Below, in pieces: positions 1 through 12,800 of a DNA stretch of 64,000 nucleotides. The notes beneath the pieces are model-generated. The model searched no databases and was not told the origin of the DNA. It was given only the letters and a program-made list of their open reading frames with translations. The translations under genes were made by a program, and so were the position numbers. The stretch covers positions 456,501 to 520,500 of the forward strand of contig CM018036.1 in the NCBI GenBank assembly GCA_008638375.1. The letters are read 5' to 3'. Numbering within the stretch: position 1 is the stretch's first letter; every line of letters begins with the position of its first letter. This stretch comes from Nyssa sinensis (lineage: Eukaryota; Streptophyta; Magnoliopsida; Cornales; Nyssaceae).

Positions 1-1180
1 CCACAAAAGGCAAATGGGGGCTAATCTCCAGATTCTCTTAATTTCTTTAGGAAGGATGCACCCTTGTTAATAATACATATTTAACTTTACTGATAAAAAA
101 AAAAAACTATCATTCAAAACCGATCAAATAATTCAAATGTCATTCAAACCCATACCTTTTGTATAGAATTCTTTCACAATATATTTGGACTGATAAGCAA
201 AACGCTATGCCCATGCGTCCCAACCCATACCAGACACCTCCCGCAGGAAAATCACTTGAGCTAACAGCCAGTGGTAGATTTCTTCCATACAGGCCATTTA
301 TTCTTGTTATCTCTCTGTCTTCTATTCCATTTGTTTTACTTGCAAATGTCACAAAGAAAACTATAAAATTATATCTTCCCTTTCCTTCTATTCCTTTCCT
401 TCCATTATGATCTTGCCTCACAACTCCTCAGAAGTGACCAGAAATACATTGTGTATGTTTCCACTAGGTAAGGTTGCTTACTTGTACCGAAACAAGGACT
501 GAGTTTTTTCCAGCGTCATACCAAATACGGAGTCCAATAACAAAACTCCTATCCAGTTATCAAAATATTAATGCCTCCACATTACTTGTTCTATGACTAC
601 ACACATTTTCATCCTCCGATGGAAACAAAATCAAAATCAAAATCATATCATAAAATACAAAAACTAATCAAAGCATATAAATAGAGCTTTCTCAATTAAA
701 CCTCGTAATTCCTGCCTTTTAGGTTCGGTCAAGTGTAAATTTTTGTTTACTTGTGTCCCAAATAAAGATATAACATTGCATCTCTTTTTTTTTTGCTTCC
801 GCTGCATTAAGTCAGCAACCAACCAGATAACTTCAATTAAATGATCTCACTCGATACTGGAATTTGTCCTGATACTTAAAAATCTTTTTCATTATCTAAC
901 AGCCAAGAAAGAAGAAATAAAAACTAACAACATATAATATGGCGAATGACATTTTACTTCGATTTCACTTCATCAGTCATAGAATGCTTAAAAAACTTTG
1001 TATATAGGTATTTATGAGTCATTTTATTAAAACAAAGGACAACAATGCCCAGAGGCTACAATAATTTAAATATAATTGTAGGGAAGCTGTTGTAGAGAAT
1101 ATGAACCTGGAAAGAATGTAAATTTTGCTGCTTAAAGACTTAAAAGTAAAGGAAGCATTAAGTAAAAAGAGAAAACTCAC
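1..1180 (-). other. Intron of the RNA-binding protein gene, running off the left edge
   Basis: This AT-rich stretch lies downstream (in gene sense) of a clear donor site at 1179-1180. I see no segment in it that continues the RNA-binding protein reading frame, so the intron is at least 1.18 kb and the remaining exons lie outside the window. Open frames here (for example 140-421) have no family resemblance and look like chance. Confidence 0.6.
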
Positions 1181-1782
1181 CCCTTTTGATAAAGAGATTT
1201 TTCTTTGCCATCTCTGTGTGCAATACTGACTTGGCTTCCTCATCGAAAACAATGCCCTAAAACCTCAAAATAAAATTAATAACTTCTTAAAAAAAAATAG
1301 ATTAATACAGATTCATTGACTGAGTTGATGAAGAGGAGGACCTGAAGGGCATCCTTAGCAGCAATAGCAAACTGCGGAGTAGAAAAGAGAGCGAAACCCA
1401 TTGGGTGTTCGCCTTTGAAGTTGACCTGCGAAGCCTCGTAACCAGGTAACCATCTCAGCAGGTTCTGTAATTCTCTCTCCTTCACGTCCTCGGGAAGACC
1501 AGATATGAAGATCGTACGAACCTGAAACCCAAACACAACCACTGTTGGTTCCCTAGTTTATTTATCTATTAGGGAAAATTCGTTGAATTGACGAAAGAGA
1601 TATTATAGAGAAAGAAGAGAATGTACCTCGTCGGTGAGGGGACGGCTAGGGTTATCGATGGGCATGTGAGGGGGGTGAGGATACGGTGGAACGGCGGCGG
1701 AAGCAGGCGGAGGAGGGACTGGGCCGGGGGCTGGGGGCCATTGCTGATGGTATGGATGGATTCCTGTCCCAGCCATCTCCAT
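1181..1782 (-). CDS. RRM-type RNA-binding protein, 5' part (partial gene)
   Basis: Three exons of a minus-strand gene: 1627-1782, 1342-1521 and 1181-1256, all with GT-AG borders and continuous phase. Exon 1 encodes a proline- and histidine-rich leader (AGTGIHPYHQQWPP and onward). Exon 2 encodes the first half of an RRM, with RNP2-like RTIFISGLP and RNP1-like PMGFALFST. Exon 3 continues with EEAKSVLHTEMAKKNLFIKRG. This matches the plant family of two-RRM proteins typified, from memory, by Arabidopsis At2g42240; the second RRM would lie left of the window. ATG codons at 1782 and 1776 are in frame (MEMAGTG or MAGTG). An in-frame ATG at 1860 lies beyond the (AG)n tract and is probably leader. The role is RNA binding, presumably in the nucleus; the target is unknown. 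Confidence 0.85.
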
Positions 1783-1798
1783 GAATTTCTCTGGTAAT

Positions 1799-1801
<3 letters not shown>

Positions 1802-1832
<31 letters not shown>
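1802..1832. repeat. (AG)n microsatellite in the 5' leader
   Basis: A run of about 15 AG units lies 20-50 bases upstream of the RNA-binding protein start. On the transcribed strand it reads (CT)n, a common feature of plant 5' leaders and core promoters. It is likely to vary in length between individuals. Confidence 0.9.
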
Positions 1833-1833
<1 letters not shown>

Positions 1834-2021
1834 GCAGCAGAATAATACATACATATGCATATTGCAAGGAGTATTTGTAGTTAATTTCTGTAGGAACCTA
1901 CTAATGTTTTCATATTTGTAGATTCACCCCTGAAGTATTTACAATTTTCCTTTCTTCTTTTTCTATTTTCTCTATTTTTAGGGGTTTTTTTTTTCAACTC
2001 CACCCCAACAAACACCTCTAG

Positions 2022-2138
2022 TGGGCTTTGGGCCGTTTAGGGGACTTTTTTTGCCTGGCCTTCCTTTTTTCGGCCATAAAACATGAACTAGCCCTTGTTT
2101 GAGAGAGATTTTATACAATTGAAGACAGGTCAGGCCCA
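2022..2138. promoter_or_regulatory. Site II (TGGGCY) cluster in the divergent promoter
   Basis: TGGGCT at 2022-2027, TGGGCC at 2029-2034 (plus strand) and TGGGCC at 2133-2138 (minus strand) lie 240-360 bases upstream of the RNA-binding protein start. Site II elements bind TCP factors and are typical of plant genes for translation and RNA processing, which fits both flanking genes. Function here is inferred from motif and position only. Confidence 0.4.
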
Positions 2139-3117
2139 CTCTATTAACATTTTTTTTAGCTTTTGACAGAAAGCACTACTTGGGTGCTTTATTGTAAATT
2201 GCCATTAATTACCCCATATCTATATTATTTTGATAGATAAAAACTGTTTAGGTTTGTGTAGTCTTTGTTTTTTTATAGTCACATGATGTAACATGCACAT
2301 TAAACGTGTATGTGTATATACAATATTAATATACAGTATATATAATTTTGAAATATGTGATTAGTAAACAATTTTAGTCATATTTTTGTGAATATTAATA
2401 CTTGAAACTCGAACTCACGCTATTATTTTAAACTAACGGAACTTTGTCATCACGTGATGCGACTTTTGAATTCTTGTTACATCCATCTACAATTATAAAT
2501 TAATTGTTATTAATGATATTGGTGATATTATTTTAATTGATACAATTGATGTCATGAAAGGCAAAAATGATGCATGAATGTGTTTGGTTTGTTATTTTAT
2601 ATAATTTTTGCAACTCGAGTTTTCAATCAAAAAATAGTAATTTATTAAATTGAAAAATTAATTCGTGATAGTTAGTATCGGAGCATATCTAACATCTTAT
2701 ATGATGTCACGTGTTCATATTAAAAAGTGTTTATCAATAACAAACCTACTCACTTATAAAATAGATAAATAAACAAACTAGTACAATTTTAACAAGAGCA
2801 TCACTTATTCCGATAGAACAGAATGTCAGGAATTAAAATGTCATGGGATTTACAAGTGAAAATAGTAATTTTAACGGTTTTATTTTATAGACTAATTTTT
2901 TGAGTTGGAGGACCTGCCCCCTGACAATAGTGGTGTTGATATTGACAAGCTACCAAGTATTAGGTTGAGCTCAAACCACACAAAATCGGGCTGAAAACTT
3001 GACCAAGTAGATCAACAAGGTCCAAAACATATTGAGCCCGATCTAAACTTTTGTTGAGCCCAACCCAATTTTTCGTCCTCTCGGGGGACGATGGGAGCTA
3101 ACAAAGGCCCCGATAGC

Positions 3118-3125
3118 TAGGGTTT
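3118..3125 (+). promoter_or_regulatory. Telo-box-like motif upstream of SmE
   Basis: TAGGGTTT (the reverse of AAACCCTA) lies 78 bases upstream of the SmE ATG. Telo-boxes near the transcription start mark many plant genes of the translation and RNA machinery. The assignment rests on the motif and its position alone. Confidence 0.35.
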
Positions 3126-3202
3126 TACTATACCTCTCGGTTAGGGATTTTCTCTCTACGCCTCTGTGAGATTGAAGGAGACGACTGAGCCAGGAAGCAG
3201 CC

Positions 3203-6200
3203 ATGGCGAGTACCAAAGTCCAGCGGATTATGACCCAACCCATCGTATGTTCACCACTTTCTTCCTCTCTATCTATCTATACATCTATGGGTGGGTGTCT
3301 CTGTGTGTTTTGGGTCATTACGTCAAAGATATTTGTAAATGCTGAGTTTTTAGCTCTTATACGATTTTATATTTGGTATCAAGTACTAACATTTGTGTCT
3401 TGTTCATGGATGAATGGTGGGTTCAGAATCTCATCTTCAGATTCCTTCAAAGTGTAAGTGCTGTGTTTGATTTTTTCCCCCTTTTTTGGGGTGATGATTT
3501 CTTACTTCTTTCAGTTATAATTTGCTGATTTATCATACCTTCTCTTTATATTGAAACAGAAAGCTCGCATCCAGATATGGCTTTTTGAGCAGAAGGACTT
3601 GAGGATTGAAGGACGCATTATTGTATGTTTATTTCTCTTATTAGATTTTAACCTGTTTAATCATGTTAATTGCCCTTCCTATATCTATTTTCTTCTCGTT
3701 TATGTTCTGTTTGATTCCATGGAAAATGGTTAACAATAAAAAAAAAAAAGGTTTATTTAAGGCTGCATTCATCGTGACAGGTATCTTACTCTGAAGTTTG
3801 GGGAAGATATGTATCATGTGTTTTTCTTTTGGTGGCGTAAAACACCATGTTGTAGTGAATTTAAATTCTATGCTTTCAATCCTTTTGCGATTTGAAATTT
3901 ACAATGCTTGTTCAACCCTGCCCATGTGTGTCTGTTGCTTTTCTTAATTTATGACCAAGCAATGCCATGTTCTCTGTTAAATGTAACTGACAAGGAAGAC
4001 CATCTGCGGACTAATGATACTCTTGAATAGACTTCAATTTTAGAAGAAGTGACCATAAACATTTTCATCTGCTCGTCCTTGGAAGAACTTTGGCTTCTCC
4101 TTAGAAGATTTTTAGCATCTACCTCCTGATTAATAGGTTACTCTTCTTTTTTGTAATATTCGTAGAGTACCAAAAATACTTTTTTGTTTGATAGGTAAAT
4201 CACACGGACACACACTTCAACCCTTAGGGGGCTTGAACCCTCAACCTCCTGTATGTGGAGATGGAGGAGGTACCAACTAGGCTAAATATTGTTGGTCGTA
4301 GAGTACCAAACATACTGAGAATTGAGACTTTGAGAGTGATCATGGTCCTTTCTGAAATCTATTACATAAGCATGCTTTTCGAATTTCTGAGTTTAGTTTG
4401 TATATTTTGTCTGTCAGCTTTGGTTGTTTGTTTAATTGATTAATTCAGATCACATGTTACTGATCTGTGTATTTCTTGACAGTTTTTTACATTTTTCTTT
4501 CAACAGGTAATATGTATACAAATCAAAATAAGTATGCAAATCAATTTGTAATTTTGAATGGCACTTACACGTTACAATGCATACATGCTAGATGAGAAAT
4601 TTTCATACGGAGATATCTGCAAAGAGTTCTGATCTATGGGATTTGTTAGTCCCAGTCACTCTTATATCTAGATGGGCTGATCCTGTGTCCTCATTCTCAG
4701 TCTGATAGCCTAATATGGGCCCTAGTTTTGTGGGTGTTGGAGAGGACATAGAGACTCCATCTCATAGCTAATCTGGGCAGTTCGCGAAACTTCAAACTTT
4801 TGAATCAAAAGTTAAGTAAAATGGAAAGATATAAACAAAAATCGAAGGAGTGTTATGGAGTTTGTTGTGAAGCTGAATTTGTCACAGTTTTATTTCAAGT
4901 CTTGGTCACTTGTTGGTACAAAATAGTTGGAAGTGGAACACTCGAGGGAGGTGAGGCTAACGTGTTTTCAACTGGCAGCCCATCTTTTGAGTGCATGCCA
5001 TTATGCTTTGGATGATGGAATTTTGAGGCCTGATCATGTGTTTGAGGTTAGTGGGTCTATCAACTTTGCATTGATGGCTAGTTCAACTTGTGCCAAAGAG
5101 GTAAACCATAAACAGTAGGAGGCTTTTACTAGTTTGAAATATTATATGTGCAGTTGGAAACTCTAGTATTTCTAACTATGGTGTTGATGGAGAACTGGAA
5201 TGGATAATTCTTTGATTTGTAAGCTAACAACCATCTGACCTACTTAATGGTGGATGGTGAGTGGGAAATGTCGAGTTGAGGTTGTGTGTGACTACTTTGG
5301 ATGCCAATGGTGGAAATCTTGGTGTCGGTACTGAGTGTTTTGAGGGTGTTTGATGTGTCATTTGAGTGTTTTGAGGAGGTGGTCATGTAATTCTTCAAAG
5401 TATTGAAAGGAGATAGAGGGAGTGGTAGTCTCTTAGGTTGTGAAAAAGAGCCTTGCTAGCATGTTTTTGGGGAGTTGAGAGGATTGGAGTGCTTCAATCT
5501 TCCTAGATTTTGAGGGAAATTTGTGGTTTGGGAGAAGTTTGGAAAGGGAGGGAAATAGGAAAAGAAAGCTGTTACATTCTCGTCTTCATGAAGCTAAGAA
5601 TTGTACCTGCAACTTTGTGGGCCAGATGCCCTAGATAAAAGAGTTGAAACCTTCAAAAGTGACATATTGATGTTGCAAGGACCAAACTAGAGCATATAGA
5701 TGAAAGAATTAAGTCAGGAGATTCTTTTTTAGATAAGCAAGTGAATGAGGAGATTCTAAAAGTTTGCATTGTTTATTTGGTTGGTTTTGGAAGTTAGGGC
5801 TATTCCATGTAGGATTATTGTGTTGTGGGATAAAAGAGACTTTGTTGAGGAAGATTACATACTCAATAGTCAATGCTTTCTCTCTTTAATGAAAAAGGCG
5901 TAGTGATGGTTCCTTTTTTCTTTTTGATGGGATTATGAGCAAATAATTATTATGAAACATCTGCTATTGATCTATATGTACATCTCATGAAACATCTGTT
6001 AACTGATCGATATGTACATCTCATGAAACATCTATTATGGGAGAAGTTGCAATAGGTTGATTTCTACTTGGTGCTTGGGGTGTAATAGCGAGTGGTGGTG
6101 GTGCACTTTAAAATGGTTAGATTTCCCCGTGGCAAGAAAAAGTTGTGCAAAATCTTAGTCAAGTGCAAGTTTTTGGATTTTTATTGGTAATAATCACCTC

Positions 6201-8065
6201 TTGGATGTTATCAAAAATAAATAAATAATCACCTCTTGGATGTTATTCCCTCTTCGCAGATTGGGAGAGTATTTCTTTGATGCGATTCAACTGTAGCTAG
6301 CTAGACCTTCGTCATGCCATTTTTCTATTGTGCATTAATAGTGGACTATTAATAATGGTAGGGAGCATCTAATACTAATATTTAAGGCCTTAGATTAATT
6401 TAACTATCAACTGTGATGGCTTCAAGCCTCCAAACCTAATGTGTAATAGGTTGGTTTGCTTCAAAAGTTTCTCCTCGAGTATTGTATAGAAGCCTCACGT
6501 TTCATCAGAATCCTCTCTTTGCGTCAAGATAGATTTGACCTTTTTCACACCATTGAGGAAAATTATCTTTTCCTTGATAGTCATAGTACTGGGACTGTTG
6601 AGTGTTGACCCTTATACATCCACAGCAATTTTTTGAGCTGCATCTGGAGGTTGTCCCTGTTGGCCCAAATTTCTAGTTGACTTGTTCAGAGGACCCTTGT
6701 AAAAGCTACCATAGAAGCTTGGAAAGATTGTTTTTTTTGGGAGAATTTATCTTTCTTGTGGAAAGACTTTGTTGCTTGCTTAATCAATATTGTTTGTTTA
6801 CCCATAACTGTGCCATTCATCCTAGCTTCTGGCCATCTTCTCTCACAAGATAGGGTTCAAGTTGTTAAACTTTGGGGTTAAAAGTTGTTATCATGACTTG
6901 ATTTTTCCAGTGGAATTTAGCTCAAGTTATGAAGAAAAAGAAACTAGTTGATGGAATTAAGCCAAGTGGATTTAAGGATTTGGAAAACAGCAAGAATGAC
7001 AGAGAATAATGTCTTAAGGTAGAATGCCTCAAATTGGAGCAAGTCAAACTACTACCACATATTCTTGATGGAAAATAAAATTCTTCAAGTTTTTGGCTTC
7101 ATAAACTTTAGAATTATCATTTTTCAATTAAAAAATTGCTTCATGCTTGTTCAACATTTTTTGATGGGTATATTTATCAAACCTGTTGAATTCAACTGAC
7201 TGTTTAAATTATATCTGTATTTGGAAAGGCGTAACTAACACTCAGAACCAACCCAAATGTCTGAGTAATTTCTGGTAGTGGAAATTTTGAGTCTCAATGC
7301 AGAAATCACTCTATATGCATAAATACACTCCTAGATTTGGTTCTCTCTACTGTAACATCTGCCTTTGCTTTCTCTGTTAATAATTTATGTGATCTGTGAT
7401 TACCATGGTGAAGGCACTTCTTTACCAGCACTAGTAGGATGGCTTTCAATTGTAAAATTTTTTTCTCGTGTGCACACATAATCTACACATGTAGTCAAAC
7501 AAACACAACTGTTTGCACTTTAAAAGCAGCACGTGAATGTTCCAGACATACATATGTTTGTGCATATCTAAAGTGAATGTGCATATATTGGACCACAATA
7601 GTATGTTATCTCACTAATTGCATGACAACTAATGTGAGAATTGTTGATTTTCTACTTCACTAAATCACATCCTTGGTAATTCTAAATCAGATATAAGTAT
7701 TGTGATATTTTTATTTATTTTGTTTAGGGATTTGATGAGTACATGAATTTGGTTCTGGATGAGGCTGAGGAGGTAAATGTAAAGAAGAATAGCAGAAAGG
7801 CATTGGGTGGGTCTCAAAATGTCCTTATCATGTTTTTTTTGCATGATTTCTTCATGTGATTTACTTTCCTAATGTATATCTTGGTTTTGTTTAGGGAGGA
7901 TCCTGCTAAAAGGGGACAACATCACGCTGATGATGAACACGTATGTAAATGCTAGACTTGTTCTCATATGCATGCTCGAGCACAAATTTTCAGCTGCCTT
8001 TTGCTTAACATTTCCTTCTCTGATATCTTTTTCTTTTTCTTTTTCTTTCACCCAGGGGAAAATGA
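3203..8065 (+). CDS. SME: Small nuclear ribonucleoprotein E (Sm protein E)
   Basis: Six exons join into an 88-residue protein: 3203-3244, 3427-3453 (only 27 bases), 3560-3622, 7728-7806, 7895-7940 and 8056-8065. The protein runs from [14 protein letters not shown] through [36 protein letters not shown] and [17 protein letters not shown]. That is the Sm1 plus Sm2 fold of SmE with the Sm2 motif (LLKGDNI), at the family's usual length. SmE is one of seven Sm proteins forming the ring on U1, U2, U4 and U5 snRNAs, needed for spliceosome assembly. All junctions are GT-AG and phases agree. Intron 3 (3623-7727, 4.1 kb) is very large for this gene and contains a SINE. The coding sequence shows no defects. 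Confidence 0.96.
4181..4296 (-). mobile_element. tRNA-derived SINE with 20-bp target-site duplication
   Basis: Read on the minus strand, the element carries a pol III A box (TAGCCTAGTTGG, 4273-4284) and a B box (GGTTCAAGCCC, 4229-4239). Both match the tRNA promoter consensus at suitable spacing. The minus-strand 3' end is A-rich. Direct repeats flank it: 4161-4180 (CGTAGAGTACCAAAAATACT) and 4297-4316, identical at 19 of 20 positions, the mark of LINE-assisted insertion. It is about 116 bp, inserted in SmE intron 3 and antisense to the gene. I cannot assign a family. Confidence 0.85.
5952..6036. repeat. Short tandem repeat, about 35-bp unit
   Basis: The unit beginning ATGAAACATCT and ending GTACATCTC occurs about 2.4 times, starting at 5952, 5987 and 6023, within SmE intron 3. 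The copies differ by a few bases. No function is apparent. Confidence 0.7.
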
Positions 8066-9861
8066 TGGTGGGCTCTTAATTTACTTGGACTGACACCTTA
8101 TCCCGTTTTGATGATGGAAGCATATCTATTGTAATATCTATTGACATTTCTTGTGGTAGGGATGTATTCTGTGGACTAAAGTAGGACTGAGGTGCATAGC
8201 TTTTGTATTGCTTTCCACATTCATGGTCTTTCGATACCCAAAAAAAAACAAAAGAATCTCAAATCTGTTGTCTACCTTACATGTTTAATTGTCTGCACGA
8301 TTCTACTCAAATTTTATGCATTTGATTTGCTTCAGTCTGATAGTTCTTTGCATGATCATTGGCATACAAGAATGCAGTGGATCCCATTAGTTAAGCATTC
8401 ATCTTCCAGGAATGGGTTTTACCCAGCAGGTTACAGGATGGCAAGTTACAGTTTGTAGTGTATATTGTGCTCTTATGTTTCAAGTATGAGGTACCAAGCG
8501 ATATAAGTTCAACTGCAATTTTTTATTTTTTGGATCAAAATATCTACTGCAATTAACTAGAGGAAATGCAGGGCAAAAGGATTTGGCTTCCATATGTTTC
8601 TCAAGGCACTCAAGTGTCAAATTGGTTAATTAATTGACTGTGTTATATTTACAATACACGTCCATATTCTGAAGATTGACCTTGTTCAAGCTCATACGTT
8701 TGCGCATAAAAAATATTTAGGGAGAGGACAAGGAAACCAATCGAGTCTCATGACTTGTGACATGTTATGTTCATACCTATGAAATCTTGTACCGGGTATC
8801 GTTTATTAATTTGGAGAAGGTTGGGCTAGTTTATGTCTAACTGCGCTTACAGGTTGGTCGGCACCCATGAGAGCAAAACCCATTAAGTGGGTTGTCTTGG
8901 TTGATCATAACAAAGCCACTAATACAAGAAAAATAAAAAGTACCATACTAGCCTTCTTGGAATTTGAACGTTCATATGGGTCTCCACAATGTTCAAAATC
9001 TGAGAGTCACACTGGCGCAATTGTCACGCCATAAATTTGTTGCTTAGTTGGTCAAGGAATACAAGAATTGTAAGGCGCCGAAAGCTCAAGAGGCGAGTTA
9101 TGTCGATATAAGGTCTTTCTTTGGAGTTGTTTTGATTACCCAAAATCTTGGTTTTTTTAATGTTTAAAATTTTAGATGGAAAACTTATTTTATGGTCAGA
9201 AAAATAAAGGGGTAACTTTGTACTCTTATTGATTATATAGCACAAGTTTTGAACATAAACCTGAGAGAAAATGACATTGTATTCATGTGAAGTCGTTTTT
9301 TCGAATTGCCCATAATGGTTACAACAAATCATATCAGTGCAAATTTAGGGTATCAGCACTTTTGTTACACCATTTTAGTTAGAGAACTGGAAAGCTTAAA
9401 ACCATTAATTGTTGAAGAAGCACTATGAACGATTATTAATTTACTACATCTCCCCAATTTTATCAACAGAACTAACTACAAACAGGAAATCTCTATTACT
9501 CTTAAAATGTATTGAAAAAAAAGGGTATCATCCATAGCTGAACTCAACTAGAAATTCTACAAGCGATGCAGACACTACCAGTACAAATACTTCAACCACC
9601 ACAAGGACAAGAAAAATCGCAACTCACTTGAGGAGAAAGAGATTGCTCTACCTGAGTGTTGACAAGAATACTAAATCCATTGCCTTCTAATGCAGGAGGG
9701 CGACCTACTATTGCTATCTAAACTCAATTCCTACAACAACAGACAGGCAAAGCTGACCACTATTCGAGTGGCAGCCTGCTTTTATTCTCAACGCAACCAT
9801 GGCAAAACATATAGGGGTTCCTGAAAAGGATACATGGTTGTTCCTTCCACCCCCATCCCCA
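8066..9861. other. Convergent intergenic region (3' flanks of SmE and PGDH)
   Basis: 1.8 kb between two genes that point at each other. The left part should contain the SmE 3' UTR and the right part (about 9500-9861) the PGDH 3' UTR. The middle (8600-9400) is AT-rich with no recognisable gene or element. The minus-strand open frame at 9024-9332 has no family resemblance. Confidence 0.6.
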
Positions 9862-12800
9862 CTATAGTTTGAGGAAAACAAACTCTTCAACTGCAGGTAC
9901 CTCCCCTATTTTCCTGAGGGTATCCTTGTCCGGTTCTTCATCTACCCCGATTGCCATGATGGCCTTTGTCCTCTTAACAGTCCTTCCCACACTCATAAAG
10001 CTCACATTCACATTGTTCTGGCCAAGAATGTTTCCAACCCGTCCAATCATACCAGGTTGGTCCACCTGACAGCACAGTATCAGGTTTCCTTCCAGGCTGA
10101 CGTCCACGCTAAATGATCCGACACGTATCAGATGTGGTATCCCATATTTCACTCTTCCCTCAATGCTAATACTTCCATTATCCGACAAAGCACTTGCAAA
10201 TTTTGACTCCACATCGCTTATTTGAACCTGGATTGAATCGACAGGGTACTCGGGCGACGAGTCAACAACCACTCGCTCCTCACTAATGCGGAGGCCTTTC
10301 TGCTTGGCTGTGAAATCTGCATTTACCAGGTTGATATGTGAGCTGGATATGGGTTCAATGATGCCTTTTGTGATCATGGCCCGGAGAAGTCTTGTGTCCA
10401 AGTCATCTGGGTCTCTAGCTGATCTGTATGCCACCTTCACAGATTTAATTCCACTCCCTCCAGCCACTAGCTGTACAGCTAATCTACCCAGTTTCTCAGC
10501 CAGCACAACATAAGGAGCGAGTTCTGATAAAACCTGTGAAGAAGAGCTGTAAATTAGCTAATTTGTACCCCATGGGGGACAGAGTCCTGGGATCACGAAA
10601 GTATATGTGCATAGCATCAATACCTCAGGAGGGACCATGGGAGCATTGACGGCTGTTGCAGAAAGTTCCCCTCTTAATGCTCCAACAACAGCCTCAGCTA
10701 TTTCAACCGCAACACCTTCCTGAAGTAGAAGGTTTTATAAGATGGTTGAAAGGGTAGAGAATATAACATTACTGAAGAGACAACAGATCAAGAGCAGATA
10801 CAGTTCATGTAAATGCTAAAAGAACTTCATACCTGCGCTTCCTTTGTGCTAGCTCCAAGATGAGGTGTGACAATGACATTCTCATGTTGCACTAATTTGC
10901 TACCACTGGGTGGGGGCTCCTCTGTGAACACATCAAGTGCTGCCTGTTCATACCAGTATAAAGGGGAAAAATAATTGTCTTTTTGCATAATAGTACACTA
11001 AAACAACAGAATTTAGATTGATGATCATATAGGAAGGGAGTATTATGTATAGAACAAAACATGTCTTCTTCCCTTCCATATTTATACAGGAGGTTGTGAC
11101 CTACCATTTCCACTAAATGGTGCCCTTTTAGTCTAAAATTGCAATCATTTGGACATCCTGTTAACGTCGAATTTCTATCTTGTGATTTACTAACATTTTG
11201 GCCATAAAAATCAAATGTATTGAATGGGGCCATTAGGGAGAGAACAAAAAAGGAAACACGATCACCTTAAAAATGGTGATGAAAAATTGGAAGCATTATT
11301 TATAAAAAATGCTATATGAATGCACAAGAGCTGTGCAACCAAAGGATGCCCAAATACACCCTAACTTTATTGAATGATTATCCCTGATGTTGACATTTCA
11401 CTTTTAAAAAGATTCAACCAAAAATGAATACTTCAATGGAGAGTGTCAGCATTGTTGCCATGAACAGAAGAAGCATACCTGTGCAACTACACCACTATCA
11501 AGGGCTCTCACTAATGCATCTTCATCAATAACACCACCTCTAGCAACATTTATGATGCGAACTCCCTTCTTCACCTTTGTGAATGTTTCATCATTGAATA
11601 TCTTGGAAGTAGTTGGAGTGAGAGGCATATGGAGCGAAATAAAATCTGCAGTGGAGATGGCCTCATCAAAAGAGACCAAATCCACACCTATAGCACGTGC
11701 TCTATCAGCTGGGGCATACGGATCGTGTGCAATAACATGCATGCCAAGGCCTTTTGCACGTCTCGCGACTTCAGACCCAACTTTTCCAAATCCCATAACT
11801 GCTAGTGTCTTCCCAACCAGAGAGACACCAACATACTTGTTACGTTGCCACTTTCCTGTAAAAATGAATCAAATTGTATAAACCGTAGCTTTAGATAATA
11901 TTATGACATGATTAATTTGAGTTTTCAAGCATCCATTGTTAGAAATATGGGTGCAGCACTCAAACATCTCAAACTTCGGCTATAGAAACCATGGTCTACA
12001 CCCATCTGCAGTAACATCTCTGTTATAGTTGGTCTTTAACCATGTTTCTGCATTAAATTCTAGTATATGTTGAAATTTCAAATAAAATTGACATCAAACT
12101 ACACCAACCAAAATCTTCTCATTTAGAAACTCTACTTATTCAAATGATCTTAGAGACACATCTTATCCAACATTTTCCATATATTCCTAACTTTATGGAG
12201 AACTTTGCTCGTCAACTATATGATGTCTTAAAATAAGATTCCTAAAGCAATAATAGCCACCAACTTAAACATGACTATAGAACTTTCCGTGTAAATTGCA
12301 GGCTACATGGCAGGCTTGGGTTTTGTTTAAAGGCACAAATGAGGACAAATGCTTAACAATACCTTCAATATCAAGTAAGTAAAGCATTCTGTTCCAAAAT
12401 AATTGGAAGCATGAGGTAGAAACTAAGACAGTAAGACGGATAAGACACTGATTAAAGCTCATGGAAGCAGCAGTGCTATAACATACAGCTTACATAATAG
12501 GTGGTCATTCCAAACCAAGGAATATGGACTCATAATTGAAAAAAGAGCATCACATCTAAGTCACATGACTGACTCCCGAGGAAAAATCTGAGTTTGGTTC
12601 ACACTAGTCTAATTTATCTGGATTTTCATGATTTACTATTTTCCTTTCTTTTCCCATTTTTTAAGGAACCAAACCAAGCATAATATGAATGATAGTAAAT
12701 CAGATGAAATTTTTCTAAACAATAGGATGGATCTGAAAATAACTTATCATAATTCGACAGGAAAGGAGGTCAACACCATCCTGGTCTACAGTCTGGAAAT

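Larger units (their letters stand above)
1783..3202. other. Divergent intergenic region between RNA-binding protein and SmE genes
   Basis: 1.4 kb separates two divergent starts. It holds the (AG)n leader, the site II cluster, AT-rich filler and, close to SmE, a telo-box-like TAGGGTTT at 3118-3125. No coding segment is visible. About 2930-3065 contains several GAGCCC/GAGCTC-like words of the kind found in decayed transposons, but no element ends can be placed. Confidence 0.6.

Noticed and set aside
140..421. Open frames on both strands at the left edge
   Set aside because: No resemblance to the RNA-binding protein or any family. The region is the intron following the 1181 donor.
3203..3457. 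Single-exon 84-codon reading of the SmE start
   Set aside because: It reads through a clear donor at 3245. The six-exon model restores the complete SmE protein.
9024..9332. 102-codon minus-strand frame downstream of PGDH
   Set aside because: AT-rich, no family resemblance, and located in the convergent intergenic region.
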